A DNA stretch of 64,000 bases from Streptomyces sp. SID8374 (GCF_009865135.1 NZ_WWGH01000002.1:992001-1056000); one strand, 5' to 3'. Counted from the first letter of the stretch, positions 1 through 8,636 are shown. The notes: a model not told the origin generated them from the letters alone. Numbers and translations are program-made.

Positions 1-1265
1 CCACCCAAAGGGAATTCGCCCGGCAGTACGGCATCGCCAATTCGACCGCCACCCGCGTCTATCAGGAGCTCGCGCGCCGGGGTTTCACCGAGGGCCATGT
101 GGGCCGCGGCACCTTCGTGCGCGACGCTTCCCGTGCGGCGGCCGCCGCGCCCGCGCTCTCCGAACCCGCCGACAGCCGGGTCGACCTGGAGCTGAACTAC
201 CCGGTGGTGCCCGAGCAGGCCGAGTTGCTCGCCGCCGGGCTCGGCAGGCTGCTGCGCCCCGGCCGGCTGGAGCCGGTCCTGCGCCCGGTCGGCGCGGCCG
301 GGACCCCCGCCGCGCGCCATGCCGCGGCCGACCTGCTCGCGCGGGGCGGCTGGCGCCCCGATCCGGCGCGGATCCTGTTCGCCGGGAGCGGGCGCCAGGC
401 GATCTCGGCGGTCGTCGCCGCGGTGACCCGGCCGGGCGCGCGGCTGGGCGTCGAGGAGCTGACGTACCCGGTGCTCAAGGCGATCGCCACCCGGCTCGGT
501 GTCACCCTCGTGCCGCTCGCGATGGACGAGGCCGGGCTCATCCCGGAAGCGGTGGAGGAGGCGCACCGGGCCGGGCCGCTGCACGCCGTCTACGTACAGC
601 CGGTTCTGCACAATCCGCTGTCGCTGACCATGCCCGCCGACCGGCTGGACCGCCTGGCCGATGTGCTGCTGACGTGCGGGATCCATGCGATCGAGGACGC
701 CGTCTGGGCCTTCCTCCGGGATGATCTGCCGCCTCTCGCGTCGCGTGCGCCCGAGCGGACCGTCCTCGTCGACAGCCTGTCCAAACGGCTGGCTCCGGGG
801 CTCTCCCTCGGGTTCGCCGTCGCCCCTGCCGCCGTGTCGGGCGGGGTCGCGGCCGCTCTGCGCTCGGGGGGCTGGACGCCCATGGGTTTCCCCTTGGAGG
901 CGATGGCCCAGTGGCAGGCTGACGGTGCCGTGGAAACGCTCGTACGGGCCAAGCAGCGGCAGGCCGTGGAGCGGCAGGAGATCGCGCGGCGCCACCTCGG
1001 TGACTTCGTGACCCGCTCCGCGCCCGGGTCGTACTACCGCTGGTGGGAGCTGCCGCGCCCGTGGCGTGCCGACACCTTCGTCGCCGCGGCGGCCCGGCAC
1101 GGTATCGCGGTCACCCCGGCCGCCGCGTTCTCCGTCGGCCGGCACCGCGGCTCGCACGCGATCCGGCTCGGCCTCGCCTCGCCCGCCGAGGAGACCCTCT
1201 CGCGGGCTCTGGCGACCCTGGCGGACCTCGCCAGGTCCGCCCCGGACGATCTGGCGCAGGACTGA
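1..1265 (+). CDS. MocR-family regulator (GntR HTH fused to class I aminotransferase), 5' truncated
   Basis: The reading frame is open to the window edge, so the N-terminus is missing. The first ~35 codons (TQREFARQYGIANSTATRVY, then QELARRGFTEGHVGRGTFVR) form the second half of a GntR winged helix, with the typical G-RGTFV wing. The rest is a fold-type I PLP aminotransferase-like domain, with GSGRQAIS, an Asn-Pro pair (VLHNPLSL) and the PLP lysine in DSLSKRLAPGLSLGF. MocR proteins use PLP as an effector and usually control a neighbouring gene, often divergent; that neighbour would lie left of the window. The target cannot be named. The ATG at 99 is internal to the wing and is not the true start. 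Confidence 0.9.
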   Translation, partial: TQREFARQYGIANSTATRVYQELARRGFTEGHVGRGTFVRDASRAAAAAPALSEPADSRVDLELNYPVVPEQAELLAAGLGRLLRPGRLEPVLRPVGAAGTPAARHAAADLLARGGWRPDPARILFAGSGRQAISAVVAAVTRPGARLGVEELTYPVLKAIATRLGVTLVPLAMDEAGLIPEAVEEAHRAGPLHAVYVQPVLHNPLSLTMPADRLDRLADVLLTCGIHAIEDAVWAFLRDDLPPLASRAPERTVLVDSLSKRLAPGLSLGFAVAPAAVSGGVAAALRSGGWTPMGFPLEAMAQWQADGAVETLVRAKQRQAVERQEIARRHLGDFVTRSAPGSYYRWWELPRPWRADTFVAAAARHGIAVTPAAAFSVGRHRGSHAIRLGLASPAEETLSRALATLADLARSAPDDLAQD

Positions 1266-1729
1266 GGCCGGGGCGGAGGCGGTGACCGAGTCCGGGCCGA
1301 GGCCGGTCCTGACGCCAGGGCCTCGGCCGCCGTCTCGAATCGTGAGACATTTCTCTGTCAATTTCGAGGAGGAATAGGCCGGATAGGGAATGACGCTCTT
1401 TGTGCTCTTTGTGCATCAGCCCCAGGCCGAGTCTTTTCGCGCCCGTTGTACGCGATGTGTAATTGCTGAAAAGCAAGTATGCGCAGCGCTGACGGTCCGA
1501 TACATACCATCACCTTGTCGATGTGATTGTTTCCATGTTTCACGGCGAGTGTTTCCCGTTTGTGAAATTTCCCGGGCGGCTTCCTGTCGATCGACCCGCG
1601 GAAGATATCCCGCTCGCTTTTGTTCGGGTGCATTGTTTGCGTCACGGTCATCCTTTCGCATATTCCGGCGTCGATGCGAGCCTGCCTGTCGTCCCGACCA
1701 CGCATTGCGGCAACACGAAGGATGGGCAG
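1266..1729. other. Low-GC leader/intergenic region upstream of the LuxR regulator
   Basis: 464 bases with no convincing gene. Base composition drops visibly from about 1330 onward, unlike the flanking genes. An open frame runs into the LuxR gene from 1523, but it lacks a ribosome site and Streptomyces codon bias. A short inverted repeat GTCTC-N7-GAGAC lies near 1334. The region probably holds the promoter and a long 5' leader of the next gene. Confidence 0.5.
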
Positions 1730-2740
1730 ATGACGCCAGAACCTGACATAACGCCACTTGTCGAGGTGCGCCTGTGTGCGGAGGGGCTGCGGCGCTACCG
1801 CGAGGCGCTGGAGGCGGGGTCGGTATCGGGTGATGTGCCCGGGTGTCTCGTACGCTCCGGACTTCTGCGGCCGCTGCCCGGTGCGCAGGACGTGTACGTA
1901 CCGGTTCCCCCGGGAATCGCCGAGTCGCTGCTCGCGCGTCATATGGAGCGAGACATCGAAGAGCGCCGGAAATCCCTGGACGTCCTGCATTCATCCTTTC
2001 TCGCGGCGGAAGCCGTCTACCGAAAGGTCCGGCGCCGGGCCGAGCTGCCCATCGAGTCCCTGAACGGCGAGGAGGTGATCGGCGAGGCGCTGCGGAAGGC
2101 GGTCGGGTCCTGCAAGGAGGAGTTGCTGACCGCGCAGCCCGGCGGCGGCCGGCGGCCCGCGCTGCTCGCCGAGGCCTTACCCCGCGATCTCGCGCTGCTG
2201 CGGAAAGGCGTACGGCAGCGCACGCTCTACCAGCACAGCGTCCGGTCGCACGCGCCCACCCTCGCCTACATCGAACAGGTCCTCGCCGAAGGCGCCCAGG
2301 TCCGTACCGTGGATGAGATCTTCGAGCGCGTCATCATCTGCGACCGCGCCATCGCCTTCATCCCGGGGACCGCGGAGCGCAAAAGTACCGCGCTCGCCCT
2401 CCGGGACCCGGGGGTGATCGAGTTCCTCGCCAAGATGTTCGATCACGCGTGGGAGCGGGCGGAGCCCGTCGCCATCAGCGTCGAACGGCACCGCCCCGAC
2501 CTGCTCACCAGCGCCGTCCGCAGGACCGTGCTCCGCATGGTCGTGACCGGCCATACGGACGAGTCCATCGCGTCCCGGCTGGGCATGAGCGCGCGCACCG
2601 TCTCCACCCACATCCGCAAGGTCTCCGAGGCGCTGGGCAGCCGCAGCCGGGCCGAGTTGGGCTACCTCCTGTCCCAACGGCGGCTGCTGGAAAGGGAAAG
2701 CGCCCTGCTCGATGTTCGAGATACGGGGGAGCTGCCGTGA
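1730..2740 (+). CDS. LuxR-family transcriptional regulator with TrmB-like N-terminus; contains a TTA codon
   Basis: 336 aa from ATG 1730, chosen because GAAGG sits 9 bases upstream; an in-frame ATG at 1523 lacks one. The C-terminal ~65 residues are a LuxR/GerE helix-turn-helix (VVTGHTDESIASRLGMSART, then VSTHIRKVSEALGSRSRAEL). The N-terminal ~100 residues resemble the TrmB-like winged helix plus coiled segment of a large actinobacterial family (REALEAGSVSGDV, RDIEERRKSLDVLHSSFLAA). The middle resembles the degenerate phospholipase-D-like sensor region of that family. Leu at 2177-2179 is encoded by TTA, so translation should depend on the bldA tRNA. Target genes are unknown; no biosynthetic cluster adjoins it. 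Confidence 0.85.
   Translation: MTPEPDITPLVEVRLCAEGLRRYREALEAGSVSGDVPGCLVRSGLLRPLPGAQDVYVPVPPGIAESLLARHMERDIEERRKSLDVLHSSFLAAEAVYRKVRRRAELPIESLNGEEVIGEALRKAVGSCKEELLTAQPGGGRRPALLAEALPRDLALLRKGVRQRTLYQHSVRSHAPTLAYIEQVLAEGAQVRTVDEIFERVIICDRAIAFIPGTAERKSTALALRDPGVIEFLAKMFDHAWERAEPVAISVERHRPDLLTSAVRRTVLRMVVTGHTDESIASRLGMSARTVSTHIRKVSEALGSRSRAELGYLLSQRRLLERESALLDVRDTGELP
2177..2179 (+). promoter_or_regulatory. Rare TTA leucine codon (bldA-dependent translation)
   Basis: In frame within the LuxR-type regulator (AEA-L-PRD). TTA is the rarest codon in Streptomyces and is read only by the bldA tRNA, which tends to delay expression to development or antibiotic production. Confidence 0.85.
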
Positions 2741-3330
2741 AACGCTGTCGCGGAGGTACCCCTGATACGCGGACTCCAGGGCCCTGGGCAGCAGACCGCC
2801 GAGGTCCTCCGGGCCCGGAGGTGGAAGACGGGGCTGTCCCTGCGGCCGACCAGGCGGGGCACGGACTGCTCCGGTGCCGGAGCATCGGCCGGCCCGGAGT
2901 CCGGCCGCCCGGTCTCCAGCCGACCATCACGGTGGTTCCCGGCTCCTGCGCCGCGTCCAGCCGGGCCGGTGCGGAGCGTAACTCCGGTGCGAGCGGCGCC
3001 CGGCGATCCACCAGCAGGAGCAGCGGACCGGGGGCCCGTCGATGCGTTGGGGCACGAACACCCGTCAGCGGGAGCGGACTTCGCCCAGCCGCTCGGCCCT
3101 CCCCGAGCGAACCTGCCTCGACCGCAACTGCGTACGTTCCAGTGTCTCCGCCCGGGCCGGTTCCTGGCCGTCCAAGGCCGACTTCGCTAACCGGTCCGCC
3201 CGGCACCGCCGAGACGGTGACGGTGAACAGCCCCGCCCCCGGCTGGCGCTACCTCTCCATCGCCGCCGAACAGGCGGTGTCGGGGCTCGTGGTCTCCGCG
3301 GAGTTCTGACCCCGGGGGCCGGAGATTCCC
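2741..3330. pseudogene. Region without an intact gene; probable decayed coding sequence(s)
   Basis: About 590 bases. On the plus strand a frame ending at 3309 finishes ETVTVNSPAPGWRYLSIAAE, then QAVSGLVVSAEF, which resembles the end of a secreted-protease pre-peptidase C-terminal domain. It has no credible start and upstream codons are not coding-like. On the minus strand, 2740-3060 gives GC3-rich, protein-like stretches (for example GPEDLGGLLPRALESAYQGY) only when frames are switched. A strong terminator follows at 3342. Remnants of one or two inactivated genes are the simplest reading; identity is not established. Confidence 0.3.
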
Positions 3331-3341
3331 GCGCCGGCGAA

Positions 3342-3365
3342 CCGCTCCCGCCCCGGCGGGAGCGG
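3342..3365 (+). terminator. Hairpin terminator
   Basis: Perfect 10-bp stem CCGCTCCCGC / GCGGGAGCGG with loop CCCG, followed by GTCTT. It lies downstream of the decayed region and upstream of the hydroxyproline operon. Confidence 0.6.
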
Positions 3366-3387
3366 GTCTTGGCAGGCTCTGAGTCAT

Positions 3388-3399
3388 GTGACATGTTAC
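3388..3399. promoter_or_regulatory. Candidate GntR operator upstream of the hydroxyproline operon
   Basis: GTGACATGTTAC is palindromic except at one base pair (GT-R-ACATGT-Y-AC). It lies 23 bases upstream of the first dehydrogenase gene. A related element, GTAACGTGAC, lies just upstream of the GntR gene at 8637, so both may bind that regulator. Confidence 0.4.
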
Positions 3400-3421
3400 T
3401 GCCGTGCTCAAGGGAGAGTCC

Positions 3422-4567
3422 GTGGATCTCGTCGTGATCGGCGCCGGAGTCGTCGGTGCCGCGTGCGCCTACTACGCCGCTCAGGCCGGTCTGTCGGTGG
3501 CCGTCGTCGACCGCGGGCCGGTCGCGGGCGGTACGAGTGGGTCGGGTGAGGGCAACCTCCTCGTCTCGGACAAGGAGCCCGGTCCCGAGCTGGAGTTGGC
3601 CCGGGTGTCGCTCACGCTCTGGGGCGAGCTTTCCCAAGTGCTGCCCGAAGACATCGAGTTCGAGGCCAAGGGTGGCCTGGTCGTCGCCGAGGACGGCGAA
3701 CAGCTCGCATCGTTACGGGAGTTCGCCGCCGCCCAAGCCCGGTGCGGGGTCTCCGTGGAGGAGGTGGACGCCGACGGTCTCCACGGCCGGGAGCCCCATC
3801 TCGCGCCCGGCCTCCCCGGAGGGTTCCACTACCCCGAGGACGCCCAGGTGCAGCCGGCCCGGGCCGCCGCCCGCCTTCTGGAGGCTGCCGTGCGGGCGGG
3901 GGCGCGGCGCTTTCTGGGGGAGGAGGTCACCGCCGTGACGACCACCCCGGACGGGCGGATCAGCGGGGTGCGGACCGCGCACCGCCGACTGCTGACCGGG
4001 GCGGTCGTGAACGCGGCCGGCACCTGGGCGGACCGGATCGCGGAGCTGGCGGGCTCCTACCTTCCCGTCCAGCCGCGACGGGGCTTCGTCCTCGTCACCG
4101 AACCCCTGCCCCCGCTGATCCGCCACAAGGTGTACGCGGCGGGGTACGTCGCCGATGTGGCGAGCGGGGACGCCGAGTTGCAGACCTCGCCCGTCGTGGA
4201 GGGCACACCCGCCGGGCCCGTCCTCATCGGGGCGAGCCGGGAACGGGTGGGGTTCGACCGCCGTATCTCGGCCGAGGCCGTCCACCGTCTGGCCGCCGCC
4301 GCGACCGCCCTCTTCCCGGTGCTGGCACAGGCGCGCGTCCTGCGGGTCTACTGCGGCTTCCGCCCGTACCTGCCCGACCATCTGCCGGCCATCGGCCCCG
4401 ACCCGTACGTCCCCGGCCTCTACCACGCCTGCGGCCACGAGGGCGCCGGGATCGGCCTCGCACCGGCGACCGGGCTGGCCATCGCGCAGCAACTGACCGG
4501 AAAAGCGGCGGGGATCGACGTCCGGCCCTTCGACCCGGGGCGGCTGACCGAACCTGCCAGGACATAG
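3422..4567 (+). CDS. FAD-dependent D-amino acid dehydrogenase, probable beta subunit of D-hydroxyproline dehydrogenase
   Basis: 381 aa DadA/SoxB-type flavoprotein from GTG 3422, preceded by AAGGGAGAG with good spacing; an upstream in-frame GTG (3404) has none. The N-terminal Rossmann motif is VVIGAGVVGAACAYYAAQAG. The C-terminus has the family motif GLYHACGHEGAGIGLAPATG. With the two following genes it makes the alpha/beta/gamma set known from LhpB-LhpE-LhpF, which oxidises cis-4-hydroxy-D-proline to 1-pyrroline-4-hydroxy-2-carboxylate. Substrate is inferred from the epimerase and deaminase downstream; sarcosine- or opine-type amines are alternatives. Leu at 3713-3715 is a TTA codon. Confidence 0.82.
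   Translation: MDLVVIGAGVVGAACAYYAAQAGLSVAVVDRGPVAGGTSGSGEGNLLVSDKEPGPELELARVSLTLWGELSQVLPEDIEFEAKGGLVVAEDGEQLASLREFAAAQARCGVSVEEVDADGLHGREPHLAPGLPGGFHYPEDAQVQPARAAARLLEAAVRAGARRFLGEEVTAVTTTPDGRISGVRTAHRRLLTGAVVNAAGTWADRIAELAGSYLPVQPRRGFVLVTEPLPPLIRHKVYAAGYVADVASGDAELQTSPVVEGTPAGPVLIGASRERVGFDRRISAEAVHRLAAAATALFPVLAQARVLRVYCGFRPYLPDHLPAIGPDPYVPGLYHACGHEGAGIGLAPATGLAIAQQLTGKAAGIDVRPFDPGRLTEPART
3713..3715 (+). promoter_or_regulatory. Rare TTA leucine codon
   Basis: In frame in the dehydrogenase beta-subunit gene (LAS-L-REF). Being in the first gene of the operon, it could make the whole catabolic unit bldA-dependent through polarity. Confidence 0.8.
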
Positions 4568-4633
4568 GTCGGGTTCCTCGTACTGGTACCTCCACATGAG
4601 TGCGTGAGTGACGAGAGAGGGGAAGTGCGGTCC

Positions 4634-4945
4634 ATGCGCCGACGAGCCGAACCACCCGCCGAGGCCGAAGGCGATTCCGTCCGCTTCGCCTTCGACGGCC
4701 GGACCCTCGACGCCCGCCAGGGGCAGAGCATCGCGGGCGCCCTCTGGGACCACGGCATCGTCGCCTGGCGCACCACACGAGGCGGCGGACGGCCGCGAGG
4801 CGCGTTCTGCGGGATGGGCGTCTGTTTCGACTGCCTCATCACCGTCAACGGCACACCCGGTCAACGCGCCTGTCTCGTGCGGGTGTCGGAGGGCGATGCG
4901 GTCACCTCGCAGGAAGGACACGGGCGTGACGAGTTCGACGTCTGA
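4634..4945 (+). CDS. 2Fe-2S ferredoxin-like small subunit (gamma) of D-hydroxyproline dehydrogenase
   Basis: 103 aa from ATG 4634, with GGGGAAG about 9 bases upstream; GTG 4604 is a possible earlier start. Cysteines C59, C64, C67 and C80 (AFCGMGVCFDCLITVNG...RAC) form a plant-type [2Fe-2S] site as in HcnA/LhpF/SoxA-N subunits. It overlaps the following alpha-subunit gene, so the two are probably translationally coupled. The subunit should pass electrons between the flavin sites of its partners. Confidence 0.82.
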   Translation: MRRRAEPPAEAEGDSVRFAFDGRTLDARQGQSIAGALWDHGIVAWRTTRGGGRPRGAFCGMGVCFDCLITVNGTPGQRACLVRVSEGDAVTSQEGHGRDEFDV

Positions 4946-6584
4946 CGGCTTGCGGGGGAGTGGAGGCCCGGTGCCCGGCCCCGCGGCAAGGGGTTCCCTT
5001 CCGACGTCCCGAAGTTACGACCTGGCGGTCATCGGCGCCGGGCCCGCAGGCCTGGCCGCCGCCGTTACCGCGGCCGACTGCGGCCTGTCCGTCGCGCTCA
5101 TCGATGCCTCGGAGCGGCCGGGCGGCCAGTTCTTCCGCCATGCCGCCCCCGGGCTCGCCCCGAAGGGGAATCCCGTCGGCCATAAGCGGGCCACCTTCGC
5201 CGCGTGGTCCGCCCGCCTGGCGGCACACGTGCGGGGAGGCGGGATCACCCACCTGGCGGGACGGCATGTCTGGATGGCCGAAGGGGGAGGCGGCGCGGCG
5301 GCGGGTCCCAAGGGCTGGGCCCTGCGCCACGTCCCGGTGGATGGCGCGCCGACCGGTAGTGCCTCCGGTGCATCGGCCGACGGCAACGCACCGACCCCCG
5401 GCAGTACGTCGGCCGACGGCTCCCCATCCCACGACAGCGCCCCGCCCCACGCCCCACACCTCACCCAGGCCCGCTTCCTCCTGCTCGCCACCGGCGCCTA
5501 CGAACGCCAACTCCCCTTCCCCGGCTGGACCCTGCCCGGCGTGGTCGCCGCCGGAGGGGCTCAGGCGATCCTCAAGGACTCCCGCGCCCTGCCCGGGCGG
5601 CGCATCGTCGTGGCCGGGAGCGGACCGCTCCTGCCCGCCGTCGCCGTCTCCCTCGCGGAGGCGGGCGCCACCGTTCCGGTCCTGGCCGAGGCGGCCTCGT
5701 ACGCCGGTTACGCCGCCCGCCCCGGTGTGCTCGCCCGGAACCCGGCGAAGGCGGCGGAAGGGGCCCGGCTCGCGGCGGATCTCCTGCGGTACCGGATCCG
5801 GCTGCGCCCCCGCAGTGCGGTCGTCCGGGCGCACGGTACGGACCGGGTCGAGGCTGTCACCCTCGCCGCCCTCGACCGGTACTGGCGTCCGGTGGCCGGG
5901 ACCGAGGTGCGCATCGCCTGCGACGCGCTCGCCGTCGGCCACGGCCTCGTCCCGCAACTGGAACTCGCCGTCGCCCTCGGCTGCACCCTGCGCACCGCAC
6001 CGGACGGGACCCCTGCCGTCGTCGTCGACGACCAACAGCGCACCGACGTGAACGGGTTGTGGGCCGCAGGTGAGTCCACCGGCGTCGGGGGCGTCCAACT
6101 CGCGCTGCTGGAGGGGCGGTCAGCGGCCTTGAGCATGGCGGCCGCCCTCCGGGGAGGCGGCGCACGCGGCACCCGGCCCCGCCCGGCCATCGCCCGGCAA
6201 CGCCGCTTCGCCGACCTCATGGCGGCGGTCCACCGCCTGGGCCCCCACTGGCCGCAGTGGCTCACCGAGGACACCGAGGTCTGCCGCTGCGAGGAGGTCA
6301 CCGCCCACGAACTGCGTCAGGCACACGAGTTGGGCGCCCGGGACAGCCGCAGCGCCAAACTCCTCACCCGGGCCGGCATGGGCTGGTGCCAGGGCCGCAT
6401 GTGCGAGACGGCCGTCACCTGCCTCGCGGCGGACGGCGACGGCTCCGCCCCACTCGTCGCCGCCCGCCGCCCGCTCTCCTGCCCGGTCTCCCTCCAGGAC
6501 CTCGCGGACTCCGACTCCCGCCTTCCCTCCCACCCGGCTGCCGACGCAGGCCCCGCCCCCGCCCCAGGACCCTCAGCCGTCTGA
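4926..6584 (+). CDS. NAD(P)/FAD-dependent oxidoreductase with BFD-like [2Fe-2S] domain, alpha subunit of D-hydroxyproline dehydrogenase
   Basis: 552 aa from GTG 4926, preceded by AGGAAGG at 4911 and overlapping the gamma gene. The N-terminal dinucleotide fold is AVIGAGPAGLAAAVTAADCG and a second one is RRIVVAGSGPLLPAVAVSLA. The C-terminal cysteine cluster VCRCEEVTAHEL...GMGWCQGRMCE is the BFD-like [2Fe-2S] domain of HcnB/SoxA/LhpE proteins. Residues ~110-180 hold a proline/serine/alanine-rich insert (GSASGASADGNAPTPGSTSA) not expected in the core family, probably a surface loop. Confidence 0.82.
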   Translation: MTSSTSDGLRGSGGPVPGPAARGSLPTSRSYDLAVIGAGPAGLAAAVTAADCGLSVALIDASERPGGQFFRHAAPGLAPKGNPVGHKRATFAAWSARLAAHVRGGGITHLAGRHVWMAEGGGGAAAGPKGWALRHVPVDGAPTGSASGASADGNAPTPGSTSADGSPSHDSAPPHAPHLTQARFLLLATGAYERQLPFPGWTLPGVVAAGGAQAILKDSRALPGRRIVVAGSGPLLPAVAVSLAEAGATVPVLAEAASYAGYAARPGVLARNPAKAAEGARLAADLLRYRIRLRPRSAVVRAHGTDRVEAVTLAALDRYWRPVAGTEVRIACDALAVGHGLVPQLELAVALGCTLRTAPDGTPAVVVDDQQRTDVNGLWAAGESTGVGGVQLALLEGRSAALSMAAALRGGGARGTRPRPAIARQRRFADLMAAVHRLGPHWPQWLTEDTEVCRCEEVTAHELRQAHELGARDSRSAKLLTRAGMGWCQGRMCETAVTCLAADGDGSAPLVAARRPLSCPVSLQDLADSDSRLPSHPAADAGPAPAPGPSAV

Positions 6585-6636
6585 TGTCGCCCACCGCGAC
6601 CACCACCACCGCACGCCCCGACCCGAGGAGTTGTCC

Positions 6637-7533
6637 ATGCCCCGCACCCACCCCTGGCACGGCGTCATGGTCGCCACCACGCTGCCGTTCCACGACGACC
6701 TCTCCGTCGACCTCGACGCCTTCGCCGACCACGTCCGCTCGCTCATCGACGCGGGCTGCGACGGCGTCGTACCGAACGGCTCCCTCGGCGAGTACCAGAC
6801 CCTGACCGACGAGGAGCGCCGCCGGGTGGTCGAGACCGCCGTCGAAGCGGCGGGCGACGGGGCCCGGGTGATGCCGGGCGTCTCCGCGTACGGGAGTGCC
6901 GAGGCCCGGAGTTGGGCCGAGCAGGCGGCGGAGGCAGGGGCCGGTTCCGTCCTGCTGCTGCCGCCCAACGTCTACCGGGCCGACGAGGCCGCCGTCCGCG
7001 CCCACTACGCGGAGGTCGCCCGTGCCGGGCTGCCCGTGGTGGCGTACAACAACCCGTACGACACCCGGGTCGACCTCACCCCCGCTCTGCTGGCGCAGCT
7101 CCACGAGGCGGGGGACATCGTCGCCGTGAAGGAGTTCACCGGCGATGTGCGCAGGGCCTGGGAGATCGCCGAGCGCGCCCCCGGCCTCGACCTGCTGATC
7201 GGCGCCGACGACGTCCTGCTGGAGCTGGCCGTCGCGGGGGCCGTCGGCTGGATCGCCGGATTCCCCAACGCGCTCCCCGGCTCCTGCACCGCCCTCTACC
7301 GCGCGGCGGTCGCCGGTGACCTGGACACCGCCGTACCCCTGTACCGGAAGCTGCACCCGCTGCTGCGCTGGGACTCCAGGACCGAGTTCGTGCAGGCGAT
7401 CAAGGCGTCCCAGGACGTGGTGGCCGACGGCAGCGGCGGACCCTGCCGGCCCCCGCGTACCCCTCTCTCGCCCCAAGACGAGGCGACCGTGCGGGCGTTG
7501 ACCGGGAAGCTCCTCGCCGAAGGCCTCGACTGA
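6637..7533 (+). CDS. DHDPS-family lyase, probable 1-pyrroline-4-hydroxy-2-carboxylate deaminase
   Basis: 298 aa TIM-barrel protein of the dihydrodipicolinate synthase/N-acetylneuraminate lyase family. Start is ATG 6637, with GAGGAG ending 6 bases before; a TTG at 6631 abuts that site. Visible signatures are GVVPNGSLGEYQTLTDEER, the Tyr of VVAYNNPYDTRVDL and the Schiff-base Lys in IVAVKEFTGD. In hydroxyproline degradation this family converts pyrroline-4-hydroxy-2-carboxylate to 2-oxoglutarate semialdehyde with release of ammonia. Position between dehydrogenase and epimerase supports that role. True DapA of lysine synthesis is unlikely here. Confidence 0.82.
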   Translation: MPRTHPWHGVMVATTLPFHDDLSVDLDAFADHVRSLIDAGCDGVVPNGSLGEYQTLTDEERRRVVETAVEAAGDGARVMPGVSAYGSAEARSWAEQAAEAGAGSVLLLPPNVYRADEAAVRAHYAEVARAGLPVVAYNNPYDTRVDLTPALLAQLHEAGDIVAVKEFTGDVRRAWEIAERAPGLDLLIGADDVLLELAVAGAVGWIAGFPNALPGSCTALYRAAVAGDLDTAVPLYRKLHPLLRWDSRTEFVQAIKASQDVVADGSGGPCRPPRTPLSPQDEATVRALTGKLLAEGLD

Positions 7534-7582
7534 GGCAGCGGCTGAACCTGGCCCCCCCGGCCCACCACGAAGGAGCAGCACT

Positions 7583-8584
7583 GTGCGCAGCCGCCGTACC
7601 GTCCACACCGTCGACTCCCACACCGAGGGCATGCCGACCCGGGTCGTCACCGGCGGCATCGGGACCGTACCCGGAGCCACCATGGGGGAGAGGCGCACCT
7701 ACTTCCAGGAGCACCTCGACCACCTCCGCACCTGGCTGATGTACGAGCCGCGCGGCCACGCCGCGATGAGCGGGGCGATCCTCCAGCCGCCCACCCGGCC
7801 CGACGCCGACTGGGGCGTGCTGTTCATCGAGGTGTCCGGGCTGCTGCCGATGTGCGGCCACGGCACCATCGGCGTCGCCACCGTGCTCGTGGAGACGGGC
7901 ATGGTGGCCGTCACCGAACCCGTCACCACGGTCCGGCTGGACACCCCCGCCGGCCTGGTCGTCGCCGAGGTCCGTGTCGAGGACGGCGCGGCCACCGCCG
8001 TGACCCTGCGCAACGTGCCCTCCTTCACCGTCGCCCTCGACCGCCGGGTGGAGATCCCCGGGCACGGCACCGTCGCCTACGACCTCGCCTACGGCGGCAA
8101 CTTCTACGCGATCCTGCCCCTGGACCGCCTGGGCCTGCCCTTCGACCGTGCGCGCAAGGACGACATCCTGCGGGCCGGGCTGGACCTGATGGCCGCCATC
8201 AACGCGACGGAACCGCCCGTCCATCCCGAGGACCCGTCGATCACCGGCTGCCACCACGTCCAGCTCCTGGCCCCCGGATCGAACGCCGGGCACTCCCGCC
8301 ACGCCATGGCCATCCACCCGGGCTGGTTCGACCGCTCGCCCTGCGGCACCGGCACCTCCGCCCGCATGGCCCAGCTCCACACCCGGGGTGAACTGCCCCT
8401 GCACCGCGACTTCGTGAACGAATCCTTCCTCGGTACGTCGTTCACCGGCCGGCTCGTCGAGGAGTGCCGGGTGGCCGGGGTGCCCGCGGTCGTCCCGACC
8501 ATCACCGGGCGCGCCTGGATCACCGGGACCGCGCAGTTCCACCACGATCCCAGCGACCCGTTCCCGGACGGTTTCCTGCTGTGA
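7583..8584 (+). CDS. 4-hydroxyproline 2-epimerase (proline racemase family)
   Basis: 333 aa, GTG start preceded by GAAGGAG. Both catalytic cysteines of the proline racemase fold are visible: C91 in MCGHGTIG and C254 in SPCGTGTSARMAQ. The Cys/Cys pair indicates epimerase/racemase rather than trans-3-hydroxyproline dehydratase, which carries Thr at the second site. The enzyme would convert trans-4-hydroxy-L-proline to cis-4-hydroxy-D-proline, the substrate of the dehydrogenase upstream. The N-terminus RTVHTVDSHTEGMPTRVV is typical of the family. Confidence 0.88.
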   Translation: MRSRRTVHTVDSHTEGMPTRVVTGGIGTVPGATMGERRTYFQEHLDHLRTWLMYEPRGHAAMSGAILQPPTRPDADWGVLFIEVSGLLPMCGHGTIGVATVLVETGMVAVTEPVTTVRLDTPAGLVVAEVRVEDGAATAVTLRNVPSFTVALDRRVEIPGHGTVAYDLAYGGNFYAILPLDRLGLPFDRARKDDILRAGLDLMAAINATEPPVHPEDPSITGCHHVQLLAPGSNAGHSRHAMAIHPGWFDRSPCGTGTSARMAQLHTRGELPLHRDFVNESFLGTSFTGRLVEECRVAGVPAVVPTITGRAWITGTAQFHHDPSDPFPDGFLL

Positions 8585-8636
8585 CGAACCCGGCCCGGAC
8601 CGGGCGCGACCCTCTCGGGAGGTGAACTCCCTTCGG

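Noticed and set aside
1523..1729. N-terminal extension of the LuxR regulator from ATG 1523
   Set aside because: No ribosome site, non-Streptomyces codon use, and the family starts at the 1730 ATG, which has a good GAAGG site.
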